Source: Dyella flagellata
Lineage (GTDB): Bacteria > Pseudomonadota > Gammaproteobacteria > Xanthomonadales > Rhodanobacteraceae
Length of the DNA: 64,000 bases
Direction of reading: 5' to 3'
Assembly: GCF_030160275.1 (NCBI RefSeq)
Contig: NZ_BSOA01000022.1
Location: forward strand, 1 to 64,000
Shown one piece after another: positions 8,763-19,303 of the stretch. Made by a program: the position numbers and the translations under genes. Numbering within the stretch: the first letter of the stretch is position 1; the number at the start of each line of letters is the position of its first letter. The notes under the pieces are model-generated. The model worked only from the letters and a program-made list of their open reading frames with translations, had not been told where the DNA came from and did not search any database.

Positions 8763-10043
8763 ATGAAGCTGATCGCCCTCGGGCTCAACCATCTCACCGC
8801 GCCGGTCAACCTGCGCGAGCAGGTGGCATTCGACGAAAGCGCGGCCAGCGAAGCGCTGCGCGAGCTTGCGCGCGAACCCGGCGTTGACGAAGCGCTGATC
8901 CTCTCCACCTGCAACCGTACCGAACTTTACGTCAGCGTAACGGCAGGCGCGGAGAACGTTCCACAAGAATGGCTCAGCCGCCACCACCGTCTGACTCCCG
9001 GCAAGCTTGACGAGTTCCTGTATCGCCATGATGACGAAGCTGCCGTGAGGCACATGTTTCGGGTCGCCACCGGCCTCGATTCGATGGTGCTGGGCGAACC
9101 GCAGATTCTCGGCCAGGTGAAGGATGCCTATCAGCAGGCGCGTGAGGCCCATGTGCTGAAGGCGCCCATGGATCGCCTGCTGCAGCACACCTTCGCCGTG
9201 GCCAAGCGCGTGCGTACCGATACGCGCATCGGCGCGCACACCGTATCGGTGGCTTTCACGGCCGTGCGGCTGGCCGAACGTGTGTTCACCGACTTGCGCC
9301 AGGCCTGCGTGCTGCTGATCGGTGCCGGCGACACCATCGAGCTGGCGGTGCGCCACTTGGCCGAAAAACAGGTGCGCCGACTGATCGTGGCCAATCGCAC
9401 GCTGGAAAACGCGCAGGAACTGGCGGGTCGCCACGGCGGCTATGCGATTGCCCTGAGCGATCTGTCGCAGCATCTGGCCGAGGCGGATATCGTGATCGCC
9501 TCCACCGCCGCACGGCAGCCGGTGTTGACCCGCGCGGTGGTGGAAAAGGCGATTGCCGCACGCCGCCGCAAACCGATGTTCATGGTGGACATTGCCGTAC
9601 CGCGCGATATCGAACCGGCGGTCGGCGAACTGCCGGACGTCTATCTCTACGGCATTGATGATCTGCGCCAGGTCATCGATGACAACCGCCGCTCGCGCGA
9701 AAACGCGGCGCGTGAGGCGGATGCGATCATCGACCTGCAGGTGGAGCGCTACATGGCCTGGCGCCGTGCGCTGACCATCCGCAATCCCGCCGTAGACCTG
9801 CGCGCACATGCCGAAACCTATCGCGACCAGGTGCTGGACAAGGCGCGCGCGATGTTAGCGCGCGGGAAGTCGCCTGACGAAGCCCTGGCCTTCCTGGCCA
9901 ATACCCTGACCAACAAATTGCTGCACCATCCCAGTGCGCGGCTGCGCGAAGCCACACTCAGCGGCGATTACGATCTGCTGCATGCCGCCGGGCGGCTGTA
10001 CGGCCTGGGCGAAGACGAAAAGCTGGAAGCGAACGACGAATAG
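8763..10043 (+). CDS. hemA: Glutamyl-tRNA reductase
   Basis: A 426-residue HemA, which reduces glutamyl-tRNA(Glu) with NADPH to glutamate-1-semialdehyde, the first step of tetrapyrrole synthesis in the C5 pathway. The catalytic Cys is residue 50 within STCNRTE. The Rossmann domain follows ([17 protein letters not shown]; canonical enzymes have GAGEM here), then the C-terminal dimerisation helix. It is followed by prfA after about 67 bp on the same strand, the standard hemA-prfA arrangement, and diverges from the TPR lipoprotein gene. Confidence 0.98.
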   Translation: MKLIALGLNHLTAPVNLREQVAFDESAASEALRELAREPGVDEALILSTCNRTELYVSVTAGAENVPQEWLSRHHRLTPGKLDEFLYRHDDEAAVRHMFRVATGLDSMVLGEPQILGQVKDAYQQAREAHVLKAPMDRLLQHTFAVAKRVRTDTRIGAHTVSVAFTAVRLAERVFTDLRQACVLLIGAGDTIELAVRHLAEKQVRRLIVANRTLENAQELAGRHGGYAIALSDLSQHLAEADIVIASTAARQPVLTRAVVEKAIAARRRKPMFMVDIAVPRDIEPAVGELPDVYLYGIDDLRQVIDDNRRSRENAAREADAIIDLQVERYMAWRRALTIRNPAVDLRAHAETYRDQVLDKARAMLARGKSPDEALAFLANTLTNKLLHHPSARLREATLSGDYDLLHAAGRLYGLGEDEKLEANDE

Positions 10044-10110
10044 CGAGTGCGGCTGGCTGCCGCGCTATGCATCGTTTCGCACGCCTTTCCTCCCCAGCCT
10101 TAGATCCTTC

Positions 10111-11190
10111 ATGACACCTTCCATCCGCAGCAAACTCGAAGCCACCGTCGAGCGCCACGAAGAACTCGCCCTGCTGCTCGGCCAGGCCGAGGTGCTGGCC
10201 GACAACACGCGTTTCCGCGAACTGTCGCGCGAATACGCGCAGCTCCAGCCGGTCGCCGACGCCATGCGCGAGCTGACGAACACCGAACGCGAGCTCGCCG
10301 ATGCGCGCGCCATGCTGGACGATCCGGAGCTGCGCGACATGGCCGCCGAGGATATTCCGCAGCTGGAAGCCCGCCTGGCCGAACTCGACAGCAATCTGCA
10401 ATGCCTGTTGATCCCCAAGGATCCGCGCGACGAAGCCAACCTGTACCTTGAAGTGCGCGCCGGTTCCGGTGGTGACGAAGCCGCCATCTTCGCCGGCGAC
10501 CTGTTCCGCATGTATACCCGCTATGCCGAGCGCCAGCGCTGGCAAGTGGAGGTCCTCAGCGAGCATCCCGGCGAGCATGGTGGCTACAAGGAAATCATCG
10601 CCCGCCTGGAAGGCAAGGGCGCCTACTCCCGGCTGAAATTCGAGTCGGGCGTGCATTGCGTGAAGCGCGTGCCGGTCACCGAGTCGCAGGGGCGCGTGCA
10701 CACCTCCACCGCCACCGTGGCGGTGCTGCCGGAGCTGGACGAGATCGAGGACATCCAGATCTCGCCAGGCGACCTGAAGGTCGACACCTTTCGCGCCTCC
10801 GGCGCCGGCGGCCAGCACGTCAACAAGACAGATTCGGCGATCCGCATCACGCATCTGCCCAGCGGCATCGTGGTGGAATGCCAGGATGAGCGCAGTCAGC
10901 ACAAGAACCGCGCCCGCGCCATGAGCCTGCTCAAGGCGCGCCTGCTGGACGAGGCACAGTCCAAGCAGACGGCCGAGCAGGCGCAGTCGCGGCGCCTGCA
11001 GGTGGGCACCGGCGATCGCAGCCAGCGCATCCGCACCTATCGCTACAAGGACAACCTGATTACCGACCACCGCATCGGCCTGGACCTGCACAACCTGCCG
11101 GATGTCATGCAAGGCCAGCTGGACGAGCTGTTCGGCACGCTCGCGCGGGAACACCAGGCAGACGAGCTGAAATCGCTCGCCGGACATTGA
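10111..11190 (+). CDS. prfA: Peptide chain release factor 1
   Basis: A 359-residue RF1, which recognises UAA and UAG and triggers peptide release. The GGQ motif is at residues 233-235 inside [13 protein letters not shown], and the N-terminal coiled region and C-terminal domain are complete. Start ATG at 10111 matches the family N-terminus [10 protein letters not shown]. In many gammaproteobacteria the GGQ methylase gene prmC follows; here it is replaced by a GT41-like gene. Confidence 0.98.
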   Translation: MTPSIRSKLEATVERHEELALLLGQAEVLADNTRFRELSREYAQLQPVADAMRELTNTERELADARAMLDDPELRDMAAEDIPQLEARLAELDSNLQCLLIPKDPRDEANLYLEVRAGSGGDEAAIFAGDLFRMYTRYAERQRWQVEVLSEHPGEHGGYKEIIARLEGKGAYSRLKFESGVHCVKRVPVTESQGRVHTSTATVAVLPELDEIEDIQISPGDLKVDTFRASGAGGQHVNKTDSAIRITHLPSGIVVECQDERSQHKNRARAMSLLKARLLDEAQSKQTAEQAQSRRLQVGTGDRSQRIRTYRYKDNLITDHRIGLDLHNLPDVMQGQLDELFGTLAREHQADELKSLAGH

Positions 11191-11306
11191 CCGCCGCGGT
11201 TCGCGCTAATCTAAAGCCGTATTACAGGGGCAGTCTTTCCAGCTCGTCATGCCGGCGCTGATGGCAGGCCTACCCCCTTTTGTTCGTTTTGCCCTGCTGC
11301 CAGCCG

Positions 11307-13409
11307 ATGACCAACGCGCCACTCACCGATATCAGCTCCACCCTGCAAAAGCTCACCGGGCTGCTGCAGCGCGACGCCAATGAGGAAGCAGCCAACTTCG
11401 CGGGCGAGGCACGCAGGCAATTTCCGGTATCGGCCGAGCTGATTCGCCTGCACGGCGTAGCCCTGCTGCGCCTGGGCCGGCGTCGCGAGGCGCAGACGGC
11501 GATGAATCGCGCCGCGGAACTGGCGCCGAACGACATCGAACTGCAGTGCAACCTGGCCTCCCTGTCCATGGCCGACGGCAAAGTCGGCGCCGCCATCGAG
11601 CGCCTGCAAAAGGCACAGACCAGGGCATCCGGGCATCCGGCACTACTGCAAGCGCTGGGCGCGGCCTATATGTCGAACGGGCAACATGCGCAAGGACGCG
11701 ATGCCTTTGCGCAAGCCTTGCAGGCCATGCCGCAGCATCCCTCCTTGCGCCTCAACCTGGCTGCCGCGGAAATGGAACTGGGGCGTTTGGCGGAAGCCGA
11801 AAGCTTGGTGCGCCAAGTATTGCAGCAGGTACCGAACGCGGAAGTCGCCCACGCGATGCTAGGTCACTTGCTGCACCTGCAACGCCGCCCACGAGAGGCC
11901 GCCGCTTCGCTGCTGCAAGCCGGCAAGCTGGCGCCCGACAAAGTGCAGCACATGCTCCAGGCCGCGCTGATGTTCGATGAAGCCGGCGATCTCATTAACG
12001 CCCACGACGCTTTTACCGAAGCGCTGGCGCGCGCGCCCGATTCAGTGCCGGTGATGGGGCAATTGCTGTTCGTGCGCCGCCGGCTGTGCCGCTGGCAGGA
12101 CATCGATGCACTCAGCGAACGGGTGATCCGCGCGGTCTCAGAAGACGCGCCGGGCGTGCATCCATTCGCGTTTCTTGCCGAAGAGGCCGACGCCGGCATG
12201 CAACTGCGTTGCGCGAAAACCTATGCGTCGATCATAGAAAGCCAGGCGGCGGCGTTTCGCCAGCAACTCAAGCTGCGCCACCAGTTGCCCATGCCCGATA
12301 CACCAGTCCGCCTCGGCATGCTGGTGGAGGGTCTGAACGAAACAGCGTTCGGCCAGCACATCGTCGCCGTTATCGAGGCATTGGCCGAAAGCGATCTGGA
12401 CGTTCATCTGTTCGCCATGATGCCGGACGACGGCAGTTCCGTGCGGCAGCGCCTCTCGGCAGCGGCAACGCTGCATGACGTTTCCGCGCTGAATCGCGCC
12501 GAGATTGCACAGCGCATTCATGGCATGGCCATCGAAGTGTTGTTCGACGTCAACGGTTATCGCAGCCGTGGCAACGCCGAACTGATGGCGTTGTGCCCCG
12601 CACCCGTTCAGGTCAACTGGCTGGGCTACAACGGCAGTTCTGGCGCACCGTGGATGGATTACCTGCTTACCGATGCCATCGTGCTGCCGCAGGAGCTGCG
12701 TGAACATGTCAGCGAAAAGGTCATCCGCCTCCAGCGCTGCCATCAACCGAACAATCCGCGGCGAGTGCGGTCGGAAGTGCCATCGCGTGCCGCTTGTGGC
12801 CTGCCGGAGCAAGCCATCGTATTCGCCTGCTTCAATGAAACGCAGGCCATCAACCCGGCGGTGTTCGCGCGCTGCATGCTGATCCTGCAGCAAGTGTCCG
12901 ATAGCGTATTGTGGCTACTCACAGGGCCGGCCAATACCGACGAACGCCTGCGCCAGGCGGCAGCCGCACTCGATGTTGCACCCGAGCGCCTGATCTTCAT
13001 GCCGCGCCTGCCCTATCCGGAGCTTCTGGCACGCTACGCGCACGTGGATCTGTACCTGGATACGCTACCCATCAACTCGCGCGCCCCTGCTGCGGATGCG
13101 TTATGGGCCGGATGCCCGGTGCTCACTCGTACCGGCAAGACCATGGCTTCGCGCACCGTAACGAGCCTGCTGCACCATTTGGGCCTGCCCGAACTGATCA
13201 CGAGCGACAACGACTCTTTCATCGGCATGGCCACCGCGCTGGGCAACGATCCGGCAGCGTTGGCGACATTGCGCAAGCACATTACGCAGCAACGCGAGCG
13301 CAGTCCGTTGTTCGACGTGCGCGGCTTCGCGGCGGACTTCCGGCGTGCGGTGCTGACGATCAGCGCGCGCTACCGCATTGGGCGGCCACCGGCGCATATC
13401 GACCTGTAG
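11307..13409 (+). CDS. TPR plus GT41 (O-GlcNAc transferase-like) protein, donor site altered
   Basis: About 700 residues: N-terminal TPR repeats (roughly 1-250) followed by a glycosyltransferase family 41 region. GT41 landmarks are present: FGQH near the start of the catalytic half, NWLGYNGSSGAPWMDY, DALWAGCPVLT and SLLHHLGLPELI. However, FNETQAINP at 509-517 has Ala where active OGTs have the UDP-contacting Lys (FN...YKxxP), and residues 591-594 read SRAP where OGTs have GHTT or AHTT. The fold is clear; transferase activity is doubtful. The start at 11307 (MTNAPLTD) is chosen over an upstream in-frame codon. The stop codon TAG is formed by the GTAG of a REP unit. Confidence 0.88.
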   Translation: MTNAPLTDISSTLQKLTGLLQRDANEEAANFAGEARRQFPVSAELIRLHGVALLRLGRRREAQTAMNRAAELAPNDIELQCNLASLSMADGKVGAAIERLQKAQTRASGHPALLQALGAAYMSNGQHAQGRDAFAQALQAMPQHPSLRLNLAAAEMELGRLAEAESLVRQVLQQVPNAEVAHAMLGHLLHLQRRPREAAASLLQAGKLAPDKVQHMLQAALMFDEAGDLINAHDAFTEALARAPDSVPVMGQLLFVRRRLCRWQDIDALSERVIRAVSEDAPGVHPFAFLAEEADAGMQLRCAKTYASIIESQAAAFRQQLKLRHQLPMPDTPVRLGMLVEGLNETAFGQHIVAVIEALAESDLDVHLFAMMPDDGSSVRQRLSAAATLHDVSALNRAEIAQRIHGMAIEVLFDVNGYRSRGNAELMALCPAPVQVNWLGYNGSSGAPWMDYLLTDAIVLPQELREHVSEKVIRLQRCHQPNNPRRVRSEVPSRAACGLPEQAIVFACFNETQAINPAVFARCMLILQQVSDSVLWLLTGPANTDERLRQAAAALDVAPERLIFMPRLPYPELLARYAHVDLYLDTLPINSRAPAADALWAGCPVLTRTGKTMASRTVTSLLHHLGLPELITSDNDSFIGMATALGNDPAALATLRKHITQQRERSPLFDVRGFAADFRRAVLTISARYRIGRPPAHIDL

Positions 13410-13433
13410 GCTGGGATGCCAATCCCCGCCTAC
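13406..13433. repeat. Single REP unit, copy 2
   Basis: GTAG+GCTGGGAT+GCCA+ATCCCCGC+CTAC: one stem-loop bounded by GTAG on both strands, as if the middle of a REP pair had been deleted. Its TAG is the stop codon of the GT41-like gene. Confidence 0.8.
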
Positions 13434-13436
13434 GAT

Positions 13437-13703
13437 CTAGAAAACCAGGAACCCCGCGCGCACTTCGCCGGCATAGTCGCTGCGAGTCACTTCGGCGACC
13501 TTCGCGGCGGGAGGTCCTTCCCAAAGCCATTGCTCCAGTTCGCGCAAAGCTTCCGTGCTGCCGCTCGCGACCACCTCCACCCCACCATCGGAAAGATTGC
13601 GCGCGTGGCCATGCAAGCCCAGCCGCATCGCTTCGTTGCGCGTACTCGCGCGGAAGAACACGCCCTGGACCTTGCCACTGACAATGAAGCGAACGCCGCT
13701 CAT
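13437..13703 (-). CDS. acyP: Acylphosphatase
   Basis: An 88-residue acylphosphatase, hydrolysing the carboxyl-phosphate bond of acylphosphates. The catalytic Arg is residue 18 in VQGVFFRAST and the catalytic Asn residue 36 in GHARNLSDGGVEV. Length is normal. It converges with the GT41-like gene and is 4 bp downstream of a TlpA-like gene on the same strand. Confidence 0.95.
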   Translation of the reverse strand: MSGVRFIVSGKVQGVFFRASTRNEAMRLGLHGHARNLSDGGVEVVASGSTEALRELEQWLWEGPPAAKVAEVTRSDYAGEVRAGFLVF

Positions 13704-13707
13704 GTTG

Positions 13708-14175
13708 TCACTCTCCGATCACCGCACTCAATTGAGCTGAAGAGACCTCTCCCACGAAGCGCTTGGCGACCTTGCCATTGGGTGCGATCACCCAAGTAGT
13801 GGGTATGAGCCGTGGCCGGTCGAAATCCCCGAGCGGCTGTTCCATCCTGATCTGCGCCACCGGATAACTGAGTGGATGCTTTTCCAGAAAGGCCCGGATC
13901 TGTGCCGGATCGGTGTCGTCATAGGCGATGCCGATAGCACTGATGTCCGGATGCGCGCTTACGAATTGGGAGAGGCCCGGCAACTCCTCGATGCACGCCT
14001 CACACCAGGTGGCCCAGACATTCACGATCACCCAACTCCCGCGTTGGCTAGTCAGGTCATAGGGATGCCCATCCAACGTGGTCACCTTCAACGATGGCCG
14101 TGTCGGCATGCCGGTCAAGTGCGACACCATGAAAGCAACCGCTATCAGCAAGAGCAATGGGGCAAATCGCTTCAT
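13708..14175 (-). CDS. TlpA-like thiol-disulfide protein, active site CEAC
   Basis: A 155-residue thioredoxin-fold protein with an N-terminal membrane anchor or signal (residues 1-22), so it acts in the periplasm. The active site is WATWCEACIEE with Cys 58 and 61; the usual CxPC Pro is Ala here. The cis-Pro loop LIPTTWVIAPNGKVAKRFVG is present. It is a close paralogue of the next gene upstream (14260-14727), with the same length and nearly the same block structure, so the pair arose by tandem duplication. A different redox potential is likely from the CEAC motif; partner unknown. Confidence 0.88.
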   Translation of the reverse strand: MKRFAPLLLLIAVAFMVSHLTGMPTRPSLKVTTLDGHPYDLTSQRGSWVIVNVWATWCEACIEELPGLSQFVSAHPDISAIGIAYDDTDPAQIRAFLEKHPLSYPVAQIRMEQPLGDFDRPRLIPTTWVIAPNGKVAKRFVGEVSSAQLSAVIGE

Positions 14176-14259
14176 ATCCGGTCCCTCAAACCCTGTGCCA
14201 TCGGATAGCTCACCTGGTGCGTATGTGCAAAACGCAGTGCCTCAGGCAAGTCATCAATG

Positions 14260-14727
14260 TCATCCTCCTATCGCTGCGCTAAGCAAAGCGGGCGTGACCG
14301 GCCCCATGAAATGCTTGGCCACCTTACCGTCCGGCCCTATCAACCAGGTGGTCGGCAAGCCGAGCGGTTCGTCGAAATCCTTCAGCGGCTTGTCCATCGT
14401 GACCTGGGCCACCGGAAAGCTCACCGGATGCTTGACCAGGAAGGCACGGATGTCGGAAGCATCCGTGTCGTCGTAAGCGATGCCGATGGCGCGCACATTC
14501 GGGTGCGTCTTTACGAACTGAGAAATCCCCGGCATTTCCTTGATGCACGGCACGCACCAGGTCGCCCAGAAATTCACGATCACCCAATGCCCCCGCTCGG
14601 CAGCCAGGTCGTACGGCTTGCCGTCCAAGGTCGTCACTTTGAGCGAAGGCTGTGCAGGCATGGCGGCGTGCACAGGCGCGGCCAGCAAACCTGCAGCCAG
14701 CAACAGAGACGATGCGAACAACTTCAT
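14260..14727 (-). CDS. TlpA-like thiol-disulfide protein, active site CVPC
   Basis: A 155-residue periplasmic thioredoxin-like protein with a cleavable signal peptide (cleavage probably after VHA-A near residue 21). The active site WATWCVPCIKEM carries Cys 58 and 61, and the cis-Pro loop is LGLPTTWLIGPDGK. Likely a thiol-disulfide reductase of the TlpA/ResA kind. Its start overlaps the end of the YihY gene by four bases, so it is translationally coupled to it. Paralogous to 13708-14175. Confidence 0.9.
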   Translation of the reverse strand: MKLFASSLLLAAGLLAAPVHAAMPAQPSLKVTTLDGKPYDLAAERGHWVIVNFWATWCVPCIKEMPGISQFVKTHPNVRAIGIAYDDTDASDIRAFLVKHPVSFPVAQVTMDKPLKDFDEPLGLPTTWLIGPDGKVAKHFMGPVTPALLSAAIGG

Positions 14728-16028
14728 GTTTCCGATTCCTGCTTGTGGGTGACCTGGCGAGGAGGCGCCGTAGGAGGCGAGACAGGATAAACCCTGTCCA
14801 GGCGGGTGCCGAGCGCGGCGTCCAGCGAGTGCGCCAGCCGGGCAAGCAGGGACAGCAGCTCCTGCGGCAGCTTGATGCCCGAGGCGGCGACATGTTCGGC
14901 CGGATTCAACGGCAGGCGATAACCGCTGTGCCGATAGACCTGCAGCAGGTCGGTGCTATCCAGGCTGCGCACCAGCGACCACCCGCCCGTCTCGCCGCGA
15001 TGAATCAAACCGGCACGACGCAGATCGTCGAAATAGGTCGCGATCGCCTCGCTGCGCAGACAAGGTTCCGCTTCACGAATGACGACCGGATCCACGCATC
15101 GCCCGGCACGTTGTGCGTCCGCGAAATGGCGCAGCACCACTAGCAGGCCGAGGAATTCCGAACCTTCGGGCATCGCATCACAGGGCTTTTGGTATTCGAA
15201 CGCGGACATCGACGCCGATACCGACGCGCACAGGATCACGATCACCCACGACAGATAGATCCACAACAGCAGCAACGGGATGATCGCCAGCGCACCATAG
15301 ATCTGCTGATAGTTTTGGGCGCTGCGGACGTAGTTGGTGAAGCCCCAGCGTGCGAGTTCGAACAGCAGGGCACCTAGCAGCGCGCCGATCGCCGTGTGCT
15401 TCCGGTTTACGCGCCGATTGGGCACGGTGGTATACAGCAGCCACAGCGTGAGAAAAGTCACCACGAACGGCATCGCTTTCAGCAGCTCCTGCCCGATACC
15501 GAGCTGTTCGCCGGCATTGCGCAGCATCGGCACCGCGGCCACATAGGACGTCACCGCAATACCGCCGACCACCAGGATCGGTCCAAGCGTAAGCGCGGCC
15601 CAGTACAGCAACAGGCGCGGCCCCCACGGGCGGTGCTGGCGTACCTTCCAGATGCGGTTGAGGCGGTCTTCGATGCTGATCATCATCGACACCGCGCTGA
15701 ACAGCATCACCAGGACACTGATGCCGGTGAGCTTGCTGGCGTTGGAGGCAAAGTCCAGCAGCGCCTTCTGCACCGTCTCGCCCGCCGCCGGCACGAAATT
15801 GCTGAAGACGAAATTGATCAGGGTATCGCGCGCTTCCTCGAACATCGGAAACGCGGCGAACATGGCCAACACCGCCACGGTAAGCGGCACCAGCGAGACC
15901 AGCGTGGTATACGACAGCGCGCCGGCCGTTTCGAAACACTTGTCGTCCAGAAAGCGCTTCCACAGGAAGCGCCCGAAGGTCATCGTGCGATCGCGGTCGA
16001 AACGCATGTTCATCTGGTTTATCAACAT
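14724..16028 (-). CDS. YihY/UPF0761 family inner-membrane protein
   Basis: About 434 residues. After a short cytoplasmic start, the block DKCFETAGALSYTTLVSLVP marks the YihY/virulence factor BrkB family (formerly misnamed RNase BN). Six hydrophobic segments follow, then a soluble C-terminal winged-helix-like region of about 140 residues. Starts at 16028 (MLINQMNMRF) and 16013 (MNMRF) are both possible; neither has a strong ribosome site. It diverges from wrbA over about 50 bp. Function in the family is not settled. Confidence 0.88.
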   Translation of the reverse strand: MLINQMNMRFDRDRTMTFGRFLWKRFLDDKCFETAGALSYTTLVSLVPLTVAVLAMFAAFPMFEEARDTLINFVFSNFVPAAGETVQKALLDFASNASKLTGISVLVMLFSAVSMMISIEDRLNRIWKVRQHRPWGPRLLLYWAALTLGPILVVGGIAVTSYVAAVPMLRNAGEQLGIGQELLKAMPFVVTFLTLWLLYTTVPNRRVNRKHTAIGALLGALLFELARWGFTNYVRSAQNYQQIYGALAIIPLLLLWIYLSWVIVILCASVSASMSAFEYQKPCDAMPEGSEFLGLLVVLRHFADAQRAGRCVDPVVIREAEPCLRSEAIATYFDDLRRAGLIHRGETGGWSLVRSLDSTDLLQVYRHSGYRLPLNPAEHVAASGIKLPQELLSLLARLAHSLDAALGTRLDRVYPVSPPTAPPRQVTHKQESET

Positions 16029-16034
16029 CCCTGA

Positions 16035-17007
<973 letters not shown>

Positions 17008-17011
<4 letters not shown>

Positions 17012-17074
17012 GCTGGGATGACAATCCCAGCATCGTGATGCCAGTGGAAAGCTGGGATTGCCATCCCAGCCTAC
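17008..17074. repeat. REP pair (BIME-like), copy 3
   Basis: GTAG+GCTGGGAT+GACA+ATCCCAGC and its inverted copy ending CTAC, with an 18-base spacer. The left GTAG provides the stop codon of the DUF2069 gene; the acyl-CoA dehydrogenase start follows 26 bp later. Confidence 0.9.
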
Positions 17075-17099
17075 ATGCAAACTTGCCGAGGTAACCAGC

Positions 17100-18743
17100 A
17101 TGGGATTCCTGCAAGACGCCCCGCAACTCGCCCACCCGTATCGCGACGATCGCTTGCTGATCGCCCTGCTCGATCGCGTGCTGCCGCAAGAACGGCGTGC
17201 CGCACTCGCTGCCGATCTCGACGCTTTGGGCGATTACGCCCTGATGGCGTTCGAGCGCAGCCGCCACAGCACGCGGCGCAAACCGGTGCTCACGCAATGG
17301 GATGCCTGGGGCCGCCGCGTCGATCATGTCGAACTGACCACGGCATGGCTTGAAGGCCCCGGACTGACCACCCGCCACGGCATTCTCGCCTCAGGACACC
17401 AGGCTCACGAATTCGCGCGGCTAGAAGAATTCGCACGCGCTTACGTCTACCACGTCGCCAGCGAGTTCTACACCTGCCCCTTGGCGATGACCGATGGCGC
17501 CGCCACCGCCCTGAAAGCCTCCGGCAACCGGGCTTTGATCGACCGCGCCCTGCCGCATTTCCTCAGTCGCGAAGCCGGCCAGTTCTGGTTGTCCGGACAA
17601 TGGATGACGGAGAACCCGGGCGGCTCCGATGTAGGCAACACCGAAACCGTGGCCAGGCAGGATGCCCAAGGCCATTGGCGTCTGTATGGCCGCAAATGGT
17701 TCAGCTCCGCCGTGGTGGGCGAAGCTGCTCTGGCGCTCGCACGACCGGGGGATGCAGGTGGTGGCGCCGCATCGCTCGCGCTGTTCTACGTGGAAACGAT
17801 GAACGGTAGCGAGCGCAAGCCGGAGCTGGTCATCGATCGCCTGAAAGACAAGCTCGGCACGCACGAACTGCCCACCGCGGAAATCCACCTCGAAGGCTTG
17901 CCTGCCTGGCCCGTGGGCGAACTTGCCAACGGCGTGCGGCAGATCGCGCCAATGCTCAATATCACACGTACCTGGAACGCGATCGGGGCGGTCGCCAGCA
18001 TGGCGCGCGCAGTCAGCCTTGCGCGCGACTATGCCCGACGCCGCCATGCGTTTGGCCGTCCATTGCTTGAACACCCCTTGCACGCGCAGACGCTCGCCGA
18101 TATGCAGGCCGAATTCGAAGGCGCCTTTGCGCTGGTTTTCGAAGTGGCCCATCTGCTGGGGCGCGTGGAGCAAGGCGCCGCATCCCCGGATGAAGCCGCC
18201 TCGCTGCGCCTGCTCACGCCGCTGGTGAAACTGTGGACGGGCAAGATGGCGGTCCGCCTGTGTTCGGAAGCGCTCGAATGCTTTGGCGGCGCCGGCTACA
18301 TCGAAGATACCGGCCTGCCGCCTTTGCTGCGCGATGCGCAGGTGTATCCCATCTGGGAGGGCACCACCAACGTGCTGTCGCTGGACAGCCTGCGCGCGCT
18401 GGGTAGCCATGATGGCTTTGCCGCCTTGCGCAAGCTCATCGGCCACTGGTTAAAGCCCGCCCACAACACTCCCGCTTCGTTTACCGTGCACGCGGCCCTG
18501 GATGCCACTGCCATGCACCTGGATGAAAGAAAGCTCGACCGCCCCACCCTGGAAGCCGGAGCGCGCGGTGTCGCCTTCACGCTGGCGCGCTGCGCAGCGG
18601 CGGCATTGCTGGCGCGCCAGGATGCCTGGTCGACCCCACGCGGCGACAAACGACCGTCGGCGGCGCTGCGCCGCTTCCTGGGCCACGGCCTGCTGCGCTT
18701 GTCCGACATCGACGGGGAGGATACGCGCCTGCTGCTGGAATGA
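17100..18743 (+). CDS. Acyl-CoA dehydrogenase, AidB-like
   Basis: About 547 residues, starting at ATG 17100 just after a REP pair. FAD-binding and catalytic blocks of the acyl-CoA dehydrogenase family are present: MTENPGGSDVGNTET, RKWFSSAVVGEAAL, RDYARRRHAFGRPLLEHPL, ECFGGAGYIEDTG and QVYPIWEGTTNVLSLD with the expected catalytic Glu region. The long N-terminal part and C-terminal extension fit the AidB/IBD-like subfamily rather than short-chain enzymes. Substrate cannot be set from sequence; AidB itself is tied to the response to alkylating agents. Confidence 0.88.
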   Translation: MGFLQDAPQLAHPYRDDRLLIALLDRVLPQERRAALAADLDALGDYALMAFERSRHSTRRKPVLTQWDAWGRRVDHVELTTAWLEGPGLTTRHGILASGHQAHEFARLEEFARAYVYHVASEFYTCPLAMTDGAATALKASGNRALIDRALPHFLSREAGQFWLSGQWMTENPGGSDVGNTETVARQDAQGHWRLYGRKWFSSAVVGEAALALARPGDAGGGAASLALFYVETMNGSERKPELVIDRLKDKLGTHELPTAEIHLEGLPAWPVGELANGVRQIAPMLNITRTWNAIGAVASMARAVSLARDYARRRHAFGRPLLEHPLHAQTLADMQAEFEGAFALVFEVAHLLGRVEQGAASPDEAASLRLLTPLVKLWTGKMAVRLCSEALECFGGAGYIEDTGLPPLLRDAQVYPIWEGTTNVLSLDSLRALGSHDGFAALRKLIGHWLKPAHNTPASFTVHAALDATAMHLDERKLDRPTLEAGARGVAFTLARCAAAALLARQDAWSTPRGDKRPSAALRRFLGHGLLRLSDIDGEDTRLLLE

Positions 18744-18799
18744 TGGGCCGCGCCAGACCGGTTAGAATGCCCGCTCCCCTCCCGACGCCAGCTTCGATC

Positions 18800-19291
18800 A
18801 TGCAGCATCTGACCATCGTCACCACCGGCGGCACCATCGACAAGATCTACTTCGACGACAAGTCGGACTACAAGATCGGCGCGCCGCAAATCGGCGACAT
18901 CCTCAGCCAGCTCGGCGTGGCGTTCCAGTTCGACGTGATTCCGATCCTGCGCAAGGACAGCCTGCACATTACCCAGGAAGATCGCGCACTGATCCGCTCC
19001 ACCATCGAAGCGCAACCTGGCCGCCACGTGCTGGTGACGCACGGCACCGACACCATGGTGGAGACCGCGCAGGAACTAGCCGCCATCAAGGGCAAGGTGA
19101 TCGTGCTTACCGGCGCACTGAACCCCGCGCGCTTCCAGGGCTCGGACGCGGTGTTCAACATCGGCTGTGCGGTAGCCGCGGTGCAGACGCTGCCCGAAGG
19201 CGTTTACATCGCCATGAATGGCCGCGTGTGGGACCCGGCAAAAGTGCGCAAGAATCGCGAGGCGAACCGGTTCGAAGAAGTGAGCAGGTAA
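18800..19291 (+). CDS. Single-domain L-asparaginase-like protein
   Basis: A 163-residue protein that matches only the N-terminal domain of bacterial asparaginases. Both catalytic Thr motifs are present: TTGGTID at residues 8-14 and THGTDTM at 80-86. The second domain found in enzymes of about 330 residues is absent, and no frame downstream continues it, since sufT converges 13 bp later. It may be a genuine short form rather than a truncation because the end reads cleanly. ATG at 18800 is the start matching MQHLTIVTTG. Confidence 0.82.
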   Translation: MQHLTIVTTGGTIDKIYFDDKSDYKIGAPQIGDILSQLGVAFQFDVIPILRKDSLHITQEDRALIRSTIEAQPGRHVLVTHGTDTMVETAQELAAIKGKVIVLTGALNPARFQGSDAVFNIGCAVAAVQTLPEGVYIAMNGRVWDPAKVRKNREANRFEEVSR

Positions 19292-19303
19292 CCCTGCCCG
19301 GCT

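Noticed and set aside
8682..9809. Long open extension of the TPR lipoprotein frame across hemA on the minus strand.
   Set aside because: It overlaps hemA over its full length and lacks family similarity; the lipoprotein signal and a GGAGG site support the start at 8681.
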